A DNA stretch of 64,000 nt from Rostratula benghalensis (Eukaryota; Chordata; Aves; Charadriiformes; Rostratulidae). The DNA lies in assembly GCA_013399305.1 (NCBI GenBank), contig VXAI01000038.1:3733113-3797112 (forward strand), given 5' to 3'. Below, in pieces: positions 26,363-39,611 of this stretch; the stretch's first letter is position 1; each line of letters opens with the position of its first letter. Under the pieces are notes generated by a model. It saw nothing but the letters and a program-made list of their open reading frames with translations, was not told the DNA's origin and made no database searches. Made by a program: the position numbers and the translations under genes.

Positions 26363-28774
26363 ATCCCCATCTTTTCACTGTAGCCACCTGGTGGCTAGAA
26401 GTGATGGCAACTGAGCCTCTGAATAAGTCACTAAAATATACTGATGATTAAAGGAAATGCTGTTGTATAAAACTAAAATGCTATTATATAAATATATAAA
26501 CATTACAAATTAAAATCACCAAAGTAGCTTTCTAGCATTAGAAACTGTTTCTAATTAACATGTTTGTCACAGGTACCACTCTGATGGGTCTGGGAACTGT
26601 TCGCTTTCTTCTCAAATGTCACTTTTTTGCTTCTCCCCCTCATTATAAACACAGCATGGGGATACTCAATGCATCAACTACGTGCAAACTTTAAAATAAC
26701 AGCCCAACTCGAACTTAATTTTCTTTATACAGAGTTCGGCTCAAGGGAAATTGTTCCAAGTAATTTTTTCACTGATTGCATATGAATCTGAATAACACAG
26801 GTTTCTCTTTTACGAAACAGAGCGAACAAAAACCTTTCTGACATCCCTGAAATATTTTAGTTCATTATTCCCCCCACTATTCCAAACAATGCTTTGGAAA
26901 TAAATGTAAATATTGTGGCTCATTTAATTCAACACTATTTTACGATCTGCCTGTGCTGCTGTAGGACGTTAGACAATTCCCACCCAACTCTCCAGCTGAT
27001 CTCCATCTCCCATAACCAAGTGTCACCTCAAGCCTCCTGCACCACACCACACAACTTGCAGTGCAGCCCTGGGACTGCAGCACACAATACTGAGTCCTCT
27101 CCCTCAGTGCTGAGGTGCAGTTTGTCACAAAAGATCGCAGCAGGCACTGGAATGTTTCATTCAAAGAAACAAATTATTTTGACCAAATTTACCTAAAATT
27201 CAATCTTCTGTTTTCCACATGACTTGACATCTTTGAAGAGAATGAATAAAGGCAAAACCAAACATTTTCCCTCATAAATTTCTGCAAAGTTTTGTACAGG
27301 AGCAAAAGAATTATCCACTAGCTCTACAATAACCACTCTTGCACATGAAAAAACAAACAAGCAGCAGGTAGCTAAGTCAATACACTTACATCTCCGTACA
27401 CCACTCAAGCACCACTTCTGCATACATTTCAACATAAACTTTTTACACTGTGTAACTATGTCCAGAAAGCACCCATTATTGCCTGTGCTGAGAAGCTCTA
27501 AGTGGTATGGGTAGGTGGGACTACAATCAATCCATGAACACCAAGTTGCCCAGCTTATCCATTTGATTCCCAATACCAGTTTCCAGGGTGTTTGTAACAA
27601 ACAGGACTCCACACAAAACGTAACACTGGGCTCAATTCTCCTCTCATCTCCGGGTCCTGCCTTTGCTACAGATTCATCTCGCACAACAGCAAGCTCACTC
27701 CAAGTCATCAATTACTTCTGGATGAGAGGAAGAGTACCAGATGCCCTTCTTGTGGCAACTACTCCATTTTTCATCAAATCACTCAATGAAGAGAGAAAGA
27801 ACAGCAAAGAATATTGCTGTTGCCTGAGGGAGCCGAGAGGGCAAAGACTAGGCATCTAGTCTCTGTTTCCGTTACAGTTGCTGGATGTCACTCAATACCT
27901 GCTTAACATAAAATGGAAGCACTCCATGCAGGGTCAATGAAATATTGAGCTGTTAGACGATAAGGGGATTACGACCAATTTCTCTTCCTGAGGTTATGTT
28001 GTAAAAGAGTAATCTTACCTTCATTCTTGAAAGCAAATCTAAAATGATCCACAGCTCACGTGAAGACCACTGTGAACAATCACCTAGGGAGCCTAAGGGC
28101 TGGAAAATGTGTACTGAAGGATAGATACTAAAAAAATGCATACTGAAAAATCTCAGTCTGTGCTTTCTGTCTCTCTTAACTCTACTGCACATCTAGCCCA
28201 GGAACCTTAAAAACTATACAAGGCAACATGGTTCCCAAGGGAGCCACACACACAGAAACCTGCTCTAGTGATACTCCTGTAGGTCAGACTCTTTTTGAAA
28301 ATTTCAGAGGGTTGGAACCTTTCCTGAGGCACACAGACTGTGAATGCCTCCCTTCTGCTATACCCACACATTCTATACGCACACTCAAAAAAATAACAAA
28401 TGGGGCCTTCATACAAGGGCCTGATCTACAGCTCAGTAAAGGGGTTCCTACTGATACAAAATTCTCAAGTAGGTGGCTAATTTATATTATTTTAACCATA
28501 CTTTTACACAGAGCACAGGACTAAACAGTCTAATTGATCCAGATGGCTGGATGACTTGCCTGAGACACAGTCAATATTTTCTTTTAAGTATGTCTACAGC
28601 TTTTCTGCTATAACAGGGTCATCACTAACAGTAATCAAAATTACCATTTGTGCGTTAATTCTAATACTTGATCATTCAAAGCACATCAGAAATGAGACGC
28701 AAACTGAATGAGATCTCATCTACAAAATTAATGCCATTGCACAGACATGCAAGCAGACATGGGATTTGAACCCA
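26363..28774. other. Non-coding DNA, no gene supported
   Basis: A minus-strand open frame of 172 codons (27193-27711) is the longest repeat-free frame in the window. It has no motif I recognise, an unremarkable cysteine-rich composition and no visible splice or start context, so it is not called a gene. A 17-nt hairpin (TAGCCACC/GGTGGCTA, 26381-26397) lies just past the CR1 tail. Confidence 0.5.
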
Positions 28775-28933
28775 AGAACAGAGCTTCTCTGGAAATATTG
28801 AAACCCCACCTGGATGCGTTCCTGACCAGCCTGCTCTAGGTGAATCTGCTCTGGTGGCCCGGGGGTGGGGGGGAGTGGGATGAGATGATCTCCAAAGGTC
28901 CCTTCCAATCCCTAGCAGTCAATGATTCAGTGA
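28775..28933 (+). mobile_element. CR1 LINE fragment, 3' UTR
   Basis: CR1 text is recognisable from the coding end (CTGGAAATATTGAAACCCCA, CTGGATGCGTTCCTG) through the UTR to GATGAGATGATCTCCAAAGG, TCCCTTCCAATCCCTAGCAG and an ATGATTCAGTG tail. It holds a G-rich insertion (28860-28880) where the family usually has a short G run. It is 5'-truncated at about 28775. Confidence 0.9.
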
Positions 28934-31900
28934 ACAGTGAGCATAAGCTTCAGGGAGCTTCATCCCGTCATCTGAAAGATAAATTTAGCCCTATTTTGTT
29001 TATTTTTAAGGCTTTTGTGCATATTCCCCTCTATAATTTGCACGTCACCTTGTTCATTATTGAAATAGCATTTCAGTACATGTCTAATCGAAATAATTAC
29101 TACAAATTGTTCAGAAGTGTGAAGCATGTGGGACTGAGCTTTCAGTTCAGCAGTAAGTCTATATAATCACATAGAGAGCTGCTCTAGACTTTTTATGAAG
29201 TAATCAAATTATCAAACTTAGCAATGCAATTGATTTTCTTGTCAGATCTACATCACTGCCTGGGATGCCAAATGGCTGATGAGAAACTCATTCACCTACA
29301 AGCCTGGGAGCAATTGGGAGCAATCACCCATCTACCAAAACATTCCAGTAGGTGGGGAGTGTGTTTTAAATGAGTCACCTAATTATCTACAATACACTGG
29401 TACAGCAAAAGAAGCAACACTGAGGAATACACATTTTACTCAACAGTTTCTTTCTTTTTCATTTCCCATTGACACTTATTCCTTCTTAAAAAAAAAGCTC
29501 CCTTCTTTCATGTCATGTCAGCAAAGACACATAATAATGTTGTAGCATTCAATGAGGAGCTGCTTCATTAACAACTGAGTTATGTCACATCCTTTCATAT
29601 CTTCCTATATGACTGCAGCAACTTGACAAGACTAACCCTACCACAACACATCAGCCAAAACGGATAGAGAGATACCGTGTTCAGAAGCCTGCCATCATGA
29701 CAGGAATTATTTATTTCTTGCTCTGTAGGTTCTCCTTGCTGAAGGCTGCACAGGTTCTTCAAATACATCTTGGCAGGCTGCACACTGACTCCTATATCCT
29801 ATTGTTATCCACTAGTTAGTAGTCATGTGGCACAGAACTGTTTGCAGCAAAATTGCAGACAGTACCACAATACTGTACACCATTATTCCTTCTCAGCTTT
29901 TAATTAGGAATTCCCAAACACAAAGAAAAGGCACACTATTATGTGGGGCTTCATATTGTATTCTTGATTTTTCCATTTCCTGCATGGTCTTTTGTGGAAC
30001 ACTTTACCTTGCCCTGTCTCAATTTTCCAGCCTGAACACAACTAGATAATATAGTACAGTTTCATATCTCAGGACTATTATATATTATATGCACTAACCA
30101 CTTATTGAACAGACTAATAACTTTTTCAGTAGTGGCTTGGGGACTCAAACACCCAAAGGCAGCAAAAGACTCACAGATGAGTATAAGATACTGCTTTTAA
30201 CCACTTTTGTTCCCAAGCAAGAGTTGCTAGAGACCAGGTTGTACTACTACAAGCTGCAGTTGATTTTCAGATATGCTTCAGGAGACTAAGGTCTGCTCTA
30301 ACCATTAAAAATCAGAACGCTTGTGCTCCTAGACTCCATTTAGCACATTTAAAAGGTTCCTCCACTTCCACATATTAGCCACGAGCTTTGCTGTTGAGTA
30401 CAATCATTGTAACATGCAAAGTAAGCATTTGTAAAGCTAAGAAAACCATATGACAAAACTCTGACAAAGTTATATGTAGAGCCTTCATTTCGCTGAAGCA
30501 CCAAGTGCTGCAGTTACTAGCAAACCACTTAGTATGTGCCCTGTGGTTGAGTTCTGTGTGGAAGACACTTTTCCTTTACAAATCATCATATGTACTCCTG
30601 CACCATGCTCATCCTTAGCGTCTTCTGCTTTCACCTTTCTGGAGAAGTAACTCCTAGTTTATGATAAGGAATGGTCTGACCTAAGACTCCACTTTAGAGG
30701 AAAGAATTTGTAAAAGAGTTAAAGATTTTGTACTGTGAAAGTTAACCTTCTTTTAATACACTCAAAACCTCTAGAAGATAGGAGATAATGTGAGGCCTTG
30801 TTAACCGTGAATTTATTTACACATGTCTACTCAAAACATGTGACACACTGAAATCACTGAAAGGATCTCCTTCACCACAATGAACTCAGATTCATACAAT
30901 GATACTTCACCCACGTCTTTTTTGCTTATGTCAGGTATGGTACAAATATACAGTAGGATAACATGCCTGCTGTTTACAATGCTCACAAACCCCATTCATC
31001 CATGTGTATATTTTTCTGCTTTTACAGACAGTTGATTCATCAGACAAAACTTTCATAAAGATGTACTTTTCTAAGATCTTTGCTCAAGTCCAATAATTGT
31101 AGAAATAATTTTCAAAAACAGATTGAAATGAAAGATGAGTATTTTATGCTTAAAAGAAAAATACCAAGCAACTAAGGTGAAAAGAAACACCATCTGGCAT
31201 ACAATAAAGGATCAATGCATACGTTCATTACATCTTAGCATGCAATTCCAGTTAGAGCCAAATACAGAACATATTCAGTTTTGTTCTTGAGACACCAAAG
31301 ATTTTAGTCCATTTGGTCATGCTATTTCAGCAACAGTCTGAGGAATGCTTTACCACATACCAGGGATGAGCTTTCAAATACTGGGAAAGGGCAAAGAAAG
31401 GCATTTTACACAGCTCTTACTATGAATGTGCTGTTGGGAGAAGGGCCAAGTGTGCTCCAGAGCTGGAGCAGAACCTGCATGCTTAGCTCCACCCTCTCCA
31501 ACTGAGCTGTTTCTATTATCTCACAACCATGACGCACTTTACAAATATATGAAATGCTTGCATGATGTAAACTGAGATTATGCAGACAAACACAGTCTGA
31601 CTATCTTGTCTGGCCTACTGCTTGAGAAAGGTCTTAGTACTTTCCTAAGCAAGTATCCCTGGCTATTTTCAATTAAGATGCCAGAGAATGAGACAGCATC
31701 GCTGAGTTATTCACCAGGTTAATTACCTGTACTACTATAGCAATGCACCTTATTTCTGAGTGTGTATTTCATTACACATATATGCAGTAGAATGAAGAAA
31801 CTTTTGTCTCAGTCCTTATGTACACACTGATTCAATTCCCCTCCAGTTCTGTCTTTGATGAAGACTTTCAGTGTAGTATGTATTTAAGGTTACCCTGTGG

Positions 31901-33501
31901 ACTTCATCTAACACCTCAATATGATTCCCGAATCATGTATCTTCTAATAGCCACTACCTCATTCTCAAGGAGTCTTTACTATTAGTACTCTTTTTCTTAT
32001 TGAAACACTAATAATTTCTTATACTTACAGGGAAGGGCTCATGGGACTAATATTCCTGAAAATGCTTCAACTCCAGTGCTAGTCCTCTCTTTTGGTGGGC
32101 ATTTCCCATCATTTCTTCTCTTCTTTCTGATATTCCACTCGAACCACCTTCCTCCCATCCCCAGCAGGGTGAACAAATTACTGTGAAACACAAAGTGCCT
32201 CCTGGCACCTCTCTTAGAAAGAATCTTAGAAAGAGTCCATTCCGGACCACTTGTTTGGGGGTGGTTTTTTTTGTTTTTTGTTTGTTTTTTTTTTTCCCTT
32301 TTGGTGTACAGCCCTTCCCAGAAAACCAAGAATAACCTGATCTCTCTTTGTCTGTATTGCCTGGCCACAGGTTAGACCACAGTTAGTTTTTATCCTAAGT
32401 TTCAGGTCCACCTTTGGTGTCATCTAGGGATGTATAACCTACCCCAAGTCTTCAAGTAGAGTAGGTAATCCCAATACCCAGATTAAAAGGAAAGAACCTT
32501 TACAGGAAGTAAATTTGAGTAGCTTCATCAAGTGCATCAAGCTACACTAGTTTTTATCAATATGCATACTGCTGTACATGGTTTAACAGGTTTTATTGTG
32601 AGCTGACTAAAGAAAACATCCTTTTTCTCCTTTTAAGTCTACAGATGTTTCTCTACACATACACAATATTAGAGGAAAGACTATCATCTTATCATCTGTA
32701 TCAGCTGATCTGCAGCATTGAGACAGAGAGACTGCACAGTAACACAGACGCAAACAGTCTTTGACTTCAGATGAAAAATCTTCCACATACATTTAATTAC
32801 CTCAGGCTACAGAAGAAGTTGAGTACAGTCTGGTTCCACGCGCCTTTGCAGTGCACAAGTGCAACGGGGAGGATATGGATCATCCGAATAACACCTGGGG
32901 TGGGGGGTGGAAAAGGTGCAAGTACATGATCCCTTCACCTATCTCACCTTAATACTAAAGTCTATACCAATACAGAGAAGCATAAATAGGTTCCTCTGGA
33001 TGTTGTAGATCTGTCCTATATTCTCTCAACTGTTACAGTTTCTCCCCCAGCAAGCTACCATTTTAACCAGTCCCTAGGAAAGGAACTATTGAATTTAAAG
33101 AGTCTCATTCCAGACTTGCAAATCTTGTCCAACCTGAAGACAACTTTTACAAAGTCTCCAGTGTTTCCTGCCTTTTTGTGTTAGTGTTCTGCACAACAAA
33201 CTTTCACGTTTTTTCATAACTACTTCTATTACATCTTTCTCTTTTTCTCTCATTTAAATAAAAGCCCTAGAAACCTATGGTTTCATAGATTGCCCACAAC
33301 CCACAATTTATGGATGCTACTTGCAACCTTCAAAAGCTTTTAAAAATAGTACTGGATCTATTATTGTGAATTACAGTAATTGCAGCTAAGATTTAAGAGG
33401 CACTTTGAGAAATTTCAATTTCATGGTATGCTTCTGAACCACTTCCTTGGCATCTGGAGGAAAACACAGTTATTTTTTGTGAAAGAGCTTTTCTTCCTAT
33501 C
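28934..33501. other. Non-coding single-copy DNA, no gene seen
   Basis: Open frames are short and unrecognised. A T-rich tract lies at 32262-32296 and a short tandem decamer (GGGAGCAATT, GGGAGCAATC) at about 29308-29327. No interspersed repeat was recognised. Confidence 0.55.
32262..32296. repeat. T/G-rich low-complexity tract
   Basis: Runs of T broken by single G residues (TTTTTTTTGTTTTTTGTTTG and on), the complement-strand counterpart of the A/C islands elsewhere in the window. Confidence 0.85.
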
Positions 33502-33540
33502 TTTTGATATGAAGTTTCAATTGAAACTTCAGTATCAAAA
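33502..33540. repeat. Near-perfect 39-bp palindrome
   Basis: The core is a spacer-free perfect 20-bp palindrome (arm GAAGTTTCAA at 33511-33520, its complement at 33521-33530). Pairing continues outward for nine more base pairs (TTTTGATAT with A-TATCAAAA), broken only by one unpaired G at 33532. It would give 19 base pairs in each arm. No surrounding transposon was recognised. Confidence 0.85.
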
Positions 33541-35318
33541 TTTCTCTTAAGAAAGAAATGCTGGGTTTCCAATTCAAGCTGCAAGAGGCAAAGACAGTAT
33601 AAAACTAGAGCTTGACCTCACGTGTATGACTATAAGCAGAAAGCAACCCCATCAGTAGAGAACAGTCTTAGGGATCTTAATTTTCTTCAACTTTCTTGGA
33701 GTTTCTTTTTCCAAGGGTTTAAATTGAAAGGCCTGAGGTAGTCAAATTCTGAAATGAACAATCAAAACTGAACTCATGAATGTGCTATTCTTAAGAACAT
33801 TATCTGCTTTGGGCTAAAAAGTAAGAGAGTAAGAGTTCATTTATACACAGGACTGGAAGATACATTCAAGGAGCTCTCCAGCTCCCCTTACGCAGCCTGC
33901 CTGCTACCCTATGACAGAAAGAGATCTCTTAGAGAGAACAGGAACCACTTGACAACAGACTAAGCAAGGAGGACAAGGTCTCCTCCTTTACTTTTTCCTG
34001 CCACAAATGCAGCTTTTCTTACATTAATCCTATAAGCATCTCTGCAGTCTGCACACAAGCTGGAACAGGCAAACCTACCACCTCACAGACCGACAAGAAC
34101 TGAGCATGCAGCAAGACAGTGGAGAAAGAGGTGCAGACACAATGAGGCAGACATTTAAAGTATACAAATAAATAATTAGATCCCTAAAATCCCAGGGACC
34201 TCACAGTATGCTCTTATTGGGCTGAGAGCAGTTCTAAAGGAAAGGATCAGCTGACAAGAACAAAAGCAGATTTGATGCTAAGTCCTTCAACTTTCACAAT
34301 GTCTTCCAGTGATTTCTGGACCTTCATCCAGATTTCTTCCTCAAGAAAGAAAAAAAAAGAAGCCCAACACCAAAAAACCCTATTGTTGTAGTTAACATTC
34401 TTAGAACAGCTAGGTTTCATAATTCAAATTCTTTCTGGTAGTTTTCAAGTCTTTATCTTACTAAACACATGCAAGCAGATCTTGAAATTTCTAGCTGATA
34501 CTACTGTAATAGCTTGAAATCTAAGTCTCCATTATCTGGGCCATCATTGATGCATTCTCTCTAAGTTGTATCCGTTACATCCCCTGGAACTAGTTCATAA
34601 AACGTGACAGACAAGCTCCTGAAATCATCCCCTACCAATGTACAAGGGAAATATTTTGTCTGCTACAATACATAACATAGAATATTTTACAGCTTTAGAT
34701 GCCACCCAGGTGGTTTCCCTCAGTCAGACCTCAGACCACCTCTCTCTTTGAAGTAGTAACATTACACCTACTTTGGAGGAGAAGGGAATATATTTCTGCT
34801 TCCAAATTTATGTAAAATGGAGCATGAATGAAAAATACTAAGTTCTTTCTAGGTGACTATAGTGGCTGAAGCAGAGTAACACGCTAGCAAAAGTTTCTTG
34901 TCCCCAAAATACAAGCAACTTTTGGGAGGAAAAAAAAGATCATTAGAATCATTGGCTTTGACTTCTGACTTCTGATTTGTGTGCGACTTGCAAAGCAGTT
35001 TCATTGATGGCTCATCAAGTTTTGAATTATTGGTACAGGAGCAATCACGTTGTTCAAATACCCGGAGAATTAGCTATTACCATAGGAACAGGAGCTGAAT
35101 CACACTCTCCTGTCTCTCTTATGCTTCCCTCACCTCCAACTCCCTCATACTATAGATATTATCAACACTCACGTTCGGATGAACAGCCTGTAGAGACTTG
35201 CTAATACTGATCTTCCAATATCAGATCCAGACAACTGACTGAAGTCCAGCACAACTGCATTAGTTAGTGTTGGACTTAGTCTTAAATTACCTGTTCAGCA
35301 GGTTTTGAAGTGACTCCT
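33541..35318. other. Non-coding DNA upstream of the LTR, no gene seen
   Basis: No open frame of interest and no recognised repeat in about 1.8 kb. Confidence 0.55.
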
Positions 35319-35707
35319 TGTCCTGGTTCCAGTGGGGATAAGAGCTAGGAAGGCACACAGCTGGGTGAGCGACCCAAACTAGCCAAAGTAGTACCTGAAT
35401 ATCATGCAACACCCTGTCCAGTATACAGCTAGGGAACTGGTAGGACAGGCAGTAGGTATCACCAGATAGTGCTGGGGTTTTCCAGGTTTGGTCAGTGAGC
35501 AGTGGTACGTGAATCAGGTTTTGTATATTCCTTTATCAGTACCGCTGTTGCTGTTTTCCTCTTTTCTTTGCTCTTCTGTCAAACCGCCTTATATCAACCC
35601 ACGAGTTATACCTTTTCCTTACAATTCTCTTCCCACTGCAGATAGGGGTTCGAGGGTGAACCACAATGATGTGGTTCTTTGCTGCCTACTAGGGCTAAAC
35701 CATGATA
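35319..35707 (+). mobile_element. Solo LTR of an avian endogenous retrovirus
   Basis: The segment starts TGTCCTGGTTCCAGTGGGGATA and ends GGGCTAAACCATGATA. Between them are blocks I know from a widespread avian LTR family: CAGCTGGGTGAGCGACCCAA, ACTAGCCAAAG, a decayed core-promoter region near 35419, TTTTGTATATTCCTTTATCA, and ATCAACCCACGAGTTATACC. The flanks CTCCT (35314-35318) and CTCTT (35708-35712) agree at four of five positions, which fits a 5-bp target-site duplication. No gag, pol or env sequence lies next to it, so it looks like the product of recombination between two LTRs. It is substantially diverged. The family resembles ERVL-type LTRs, but the class is inferred from memory. Confidence 0.8.
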
Positions 35708-38700
35708 CTCTTCTATCAAATTTGCACTGTCCTGGCCCTGAACTCTCCCCCTTCTCTGAAATCACCAGCTCCTGAGAGGGCAGGACTAAACCGGAAAAGA
35801 ACAAAGACTCTAAGACCTCTAACCGTGGTTTCTCAGAAGCAATAAATGAAGAACTTCATGGTTCCTTCAGATTAAAAGGAGGGTTGCAATTCTCCTAGAT
35901 GTGCAAATAAAAAAACACCCCCAAAAGTAGGTGGGGTTTTTTTTTCAGTGATGAAGCGTACAATAACCAGAGGACAGGTTGGTAGTAGAATGGACTATAA
36001 GATATATAGAGAGCAGGAGTGAAAGAAAGGTGTTGGACGTATTACTGCTTGAACAGTAAATACAGTGAAGTCTATCACATAACAGGGAGCATGTTGCATA
36101 TTAACAGTCTAAGTAAATTCCTGTTACAACAGCGTGATAACAGCACCATAAAGGGATTCCTTCCTCACTCCCATCTCTATTTCATTTCCTTTAATCTGCG
36201 GACAACAGAAATTAACTAGCCTGAGTGCGAGGTGGAGCTGGGCTGCCTCTGTTACTCTGACACGCGCAGACTCAGGGCACACCAGCTCACCAAATGCTCT
36301 TCCTGAGTGGCACTGATCTACCTCAGTACTTGGTGGAAGCATGGCAGCAGTTGTTGAATTGGCTCTTTCTGAAAAAAAAAAACCAAACAAACAAGCATCG
36401 GTAACAAAGCACATTTTTCCCAAGGTATGTTCTTCTTTTCCCCTACTGCTCTCCTCATGAAAAAGACAACTACATTACCCACACACTGTAAATACTTGTA
36501 AGAGCTTCTGCTCTGTTTTGTAGAGCTCATATTCATGCAAATTTTGACAGTGACAAGCAAGCTTACCCTGTCCAATGGTGGCTTTTTTTTTTTTCCCCAA
36601 ATGCTGTGGATTTTATTATATTTTAACATTCAGGGTGCACAATTTTTACAGCTAACAGATCCTCATTTAATAGGTCCTCTTAGGAACGGTAATCTGGGGA
36701 CCCCTCCTCTGCCTGGTATTAGCTTAAGCTACAAGACAACTGTGGTTTTATCAATACACATTTTTTTGTCAAGTTATCTGACATGGGATGTCTAGTCAGA
36801 AAGCTGCAACAATACTTCATGAGTGGTAGATGACATAGTTGATTCCTTCAGGACTATTCCCCACCAGCACATGTTTGGCTTTCAACAGCCTTACTCGTTC
36901 CTTGTTAGCAATATAGTGTAGAGCCTGAAGCAACATGCTACAGTTCAGAAGCCAGCCAACTATCACTGCTTTACAAAACAATTCTGTTGCTGAATCAATA
37001 TTTTCATGGCCTCCAGCTACTAGAAATGTCAGTATTTTTAGAGCTGCCAAAACACTGAAATGTCATTTTCAAATCAAGGCCTAGATGATGTGTAATCTCT
37101 GTTAGACTTGTATAATTGGATGTCAGCAGAATCACTCAGGATTTGCAGATGAAACTGCTCAAAATATGGCCTCATCACCTTACTTATTTTCTACCTTGTC
37201 TCTAAAGCTGTTATTTTTAGAAGCCCTAATTGTAAGGGAAGCTAAGAAGCCAGACATCTGCCTCATATTTGGACAGCTGCTATGGCTTCTTAATTCTCCA
37301 CTGACCAACCTCCTTGCAGGCTGTTAAAGTTCTGCTGCAGCAGTGGGTAGAGACATGAAAAGTGCAGATGCCTCTGGTGGTGTGCTGACCAGACACTCTG
37401 CCCCACAAACTCCGTGCTCCTGATCTTACTCCTTAGCTTTTGTTTGTCATTTATTTTCTTCTCTTCCTCTAGTATTACTCAAGTTTCTGGCAATCGGTTA
37501 TTTTGCTGTTAGGAATCCTGTGACTTCATGAAAGCTGATAATCCAGAGAACAAATCTTTTACTTAAGAGTTCATTTTTTACTTGGTTAAAGATTTCTTTC
37601 TTCAGTTTATGCCTAATAACATGATTGCACAAGCAGGAAAAAGGCACCTTTTAAATACGGCCACTGACTGTGCAGTTAGTAGTGGGGAACAGTGGCTATA
37701 AAGCATCCAACAAAAATAAAAATGATGATCAGATAAATGTAAAAGGAAGTAGGTGGGAGAAGGAACGAGTAATTTTTTTCCCCCCCTACCTGGCTACACC
37801 CTACTCATCATCATGATCACAAAAAGTAGTGGAAAGGGAACGACATGAGCCAGAAAAGAGCTTCTACATAGAGTGAAGGCCAGACACAGCTCTATCAAAC
37901 AAGCCAGCCCACACTCCCTTGGGGTAGCAGTAACCAGCAAGTGAAGAGAGTTAATTAATATTTTTGGTGCATGACCATGCTCTTCAATTTTAATTGGTGA
38001 CAAGTGATAAAACAAAAAAATTTAAGTGGAATTTCATTTATCTGTATACAGCAGATCAATATTCACTCAGCATGCAACAACTCCTTGCATCTCAAAGGGA
38101 TAAAATAAATTGTCAGTCAGCAGCATGCTTTTGATGTTGCTGGAATTTTTCTAGCTAAATTATTCACCTTCTCAAAAGGCAATCTGATAAATGTTTATTT
38201 CTTCATAATGCATTCTAACAACTGCTGATTTGTGACACTTGCGGTGAACAGAATTTAAATTCAGAGCAGGGCTCTTGGAAAATACTAAGCAGTACAAACA
38301 AGAGAGGGCTGCAAGAGTATTTTTTTTTTTTCCTCCACTTCAGATATTGCAATGGCCTCCCATGGTATAAGGGGCACTAATTGAATTTAAGAGATGTAAT
38401 AAGCGAGAAATTCTCCCACTCACTTCATATCACAATGAAAGCCAACTCGACAGTACTGGCAGTGGCAGCAGCACCAGAACAGCACATAAGCACCAATTTC
38501 ACAGCCAAGCAGAAGAGACTGTGGAGCTGTAAAGCTCACTGATGAGTGTTACCTGAGGGCAGTCCTGTACAGCAGCGGTCAAAGTTTCACAAGCACTCTC
38601 GTCAAGAGCTACAAAATCAGACTATCCATTTTGCCAATATTAATCCTTGACTGGTGTCATTTTCAGTGTCACAGAAAACTTAGATTTCACTCATCCTTTA

Positions 38701-39494
38701 TCAAAAAGTGTCACTGTATACTTGAACAGTATCCTACATAATCTGGAATCGTAGTCCTGAAAACAGACATAATTACAAATATCTTTTCTACATTAAAGCA
38801 TTTCAATTTCTGAAGTATTATCTCATGAGCTGAACTTTGTGTTTACTAAACTCCCTGTTAGTATCAGTTCTATTATTAATTTCAGTGCTGAAAAGCATAA
38901 TGCAGATGAAGATGCATAATTCATATTATGAGAGCCCATAAAGACGTGCACCTGCAAACCACCAGAATGTGACCATTAGTGTCAATTTGATTTCACATGA
39001 ACACAGAGCTCAAATCTGCAATACGCTCAGAACCATGACAACCATCACACTTGTGACTCAATGTGTTGGCTCACAATAGACAATTAGAGAAGATCAGAGG
39101 GGAAGATGCTTGGGAATACAGCAAGATTAAATAATCACCCAGGGAAGTTAAATACTTTGTACTGTTTCATTACCTTTGTTGAAATGAGCGCTACAGGTAG
39201 AATTTCCTTCAAGAAGAATTGGGTCTCAGTATGGATTCTGAATGATGAGATAAGCAGCACAGTGATTCTACACAGAAAGCCTCCAAATGGAGTAATATGG
39301 CAGAACGCTACAGTTAACTGGCAGAAAAAAAGGAAGGGGTTATGATCACTAGTGAAGTAGAAAGAACACGAGCAATGCAATAAAAGATGATATAAAAAAA
39401 GAAATTGAGTAGCACAAGTTGTAAACAGAATAAAACAAAACAAGAATCTGATGAGGCATAAAGAGGGGGTTCGTTTATGGAAAGACATCATAGG
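35708..39494. other. Non-coding DNA, no gene supported
   Basis: No recognised repeat. One weak minus-strand exon-like pattern (36291-36368) is discussed as a finding but not called. The interval 38060-38420 is AT-rich, free of recognised repeats and contains several TAAT/ATTA motifs. Confidence 0.5.
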
Positions 39495-39611
39495 CAGGAT
39501 GTTCAGAGCTCTTGCATTTTCATAGCACTGGAAGAGAGTGATGCAGCTTTGACAGCAGCTTACAAGGATGCTGCAGTAATCCAGATGGTAAGTTACAAGA
39601 GCCTGTTTAAA
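39495..39611 (-). mobile_element. L2-like LINE reverse-transcriptase relic
   Basis: On the minus strand this encodes FKQALVTYHLDYC, then about 13 diverged residues, then LFQCYENARALNIL. This matches the layout of the conserved late reverse-transcriptase segment of L2/CR1-clade LINEs, where a QALVTSRLDYCN block precedes a LQ..QNAAARLL block at about this spacing. The plus strand reads GCTGCAGTAATCCAGATGG and GTAAGTTACAAGAGCCTG, like the reverse complement of L2 copies in reptiles. Only about 120 bp is recognisable; the enclosing 178-codon open frame (39135-39671) is otherwise probably chance. An old relic with fuzzy ends. Confidence 0.5.

Noticed and set aside
27193..27711. 172-codon minus-strand open frame
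   Set aside because: No family motif, no plausible start or splice context, and no repetition of the frame's features on neighbouring DNA. Probably chance.
35640..35660. GGTTCGAGGGTGAACC, reminiscent of a tRNA B box
   Set aside because: It lies inside the LTR, does not fit the GGTTCGANNCC box fully, and no A box or cloverleaf precedes it.
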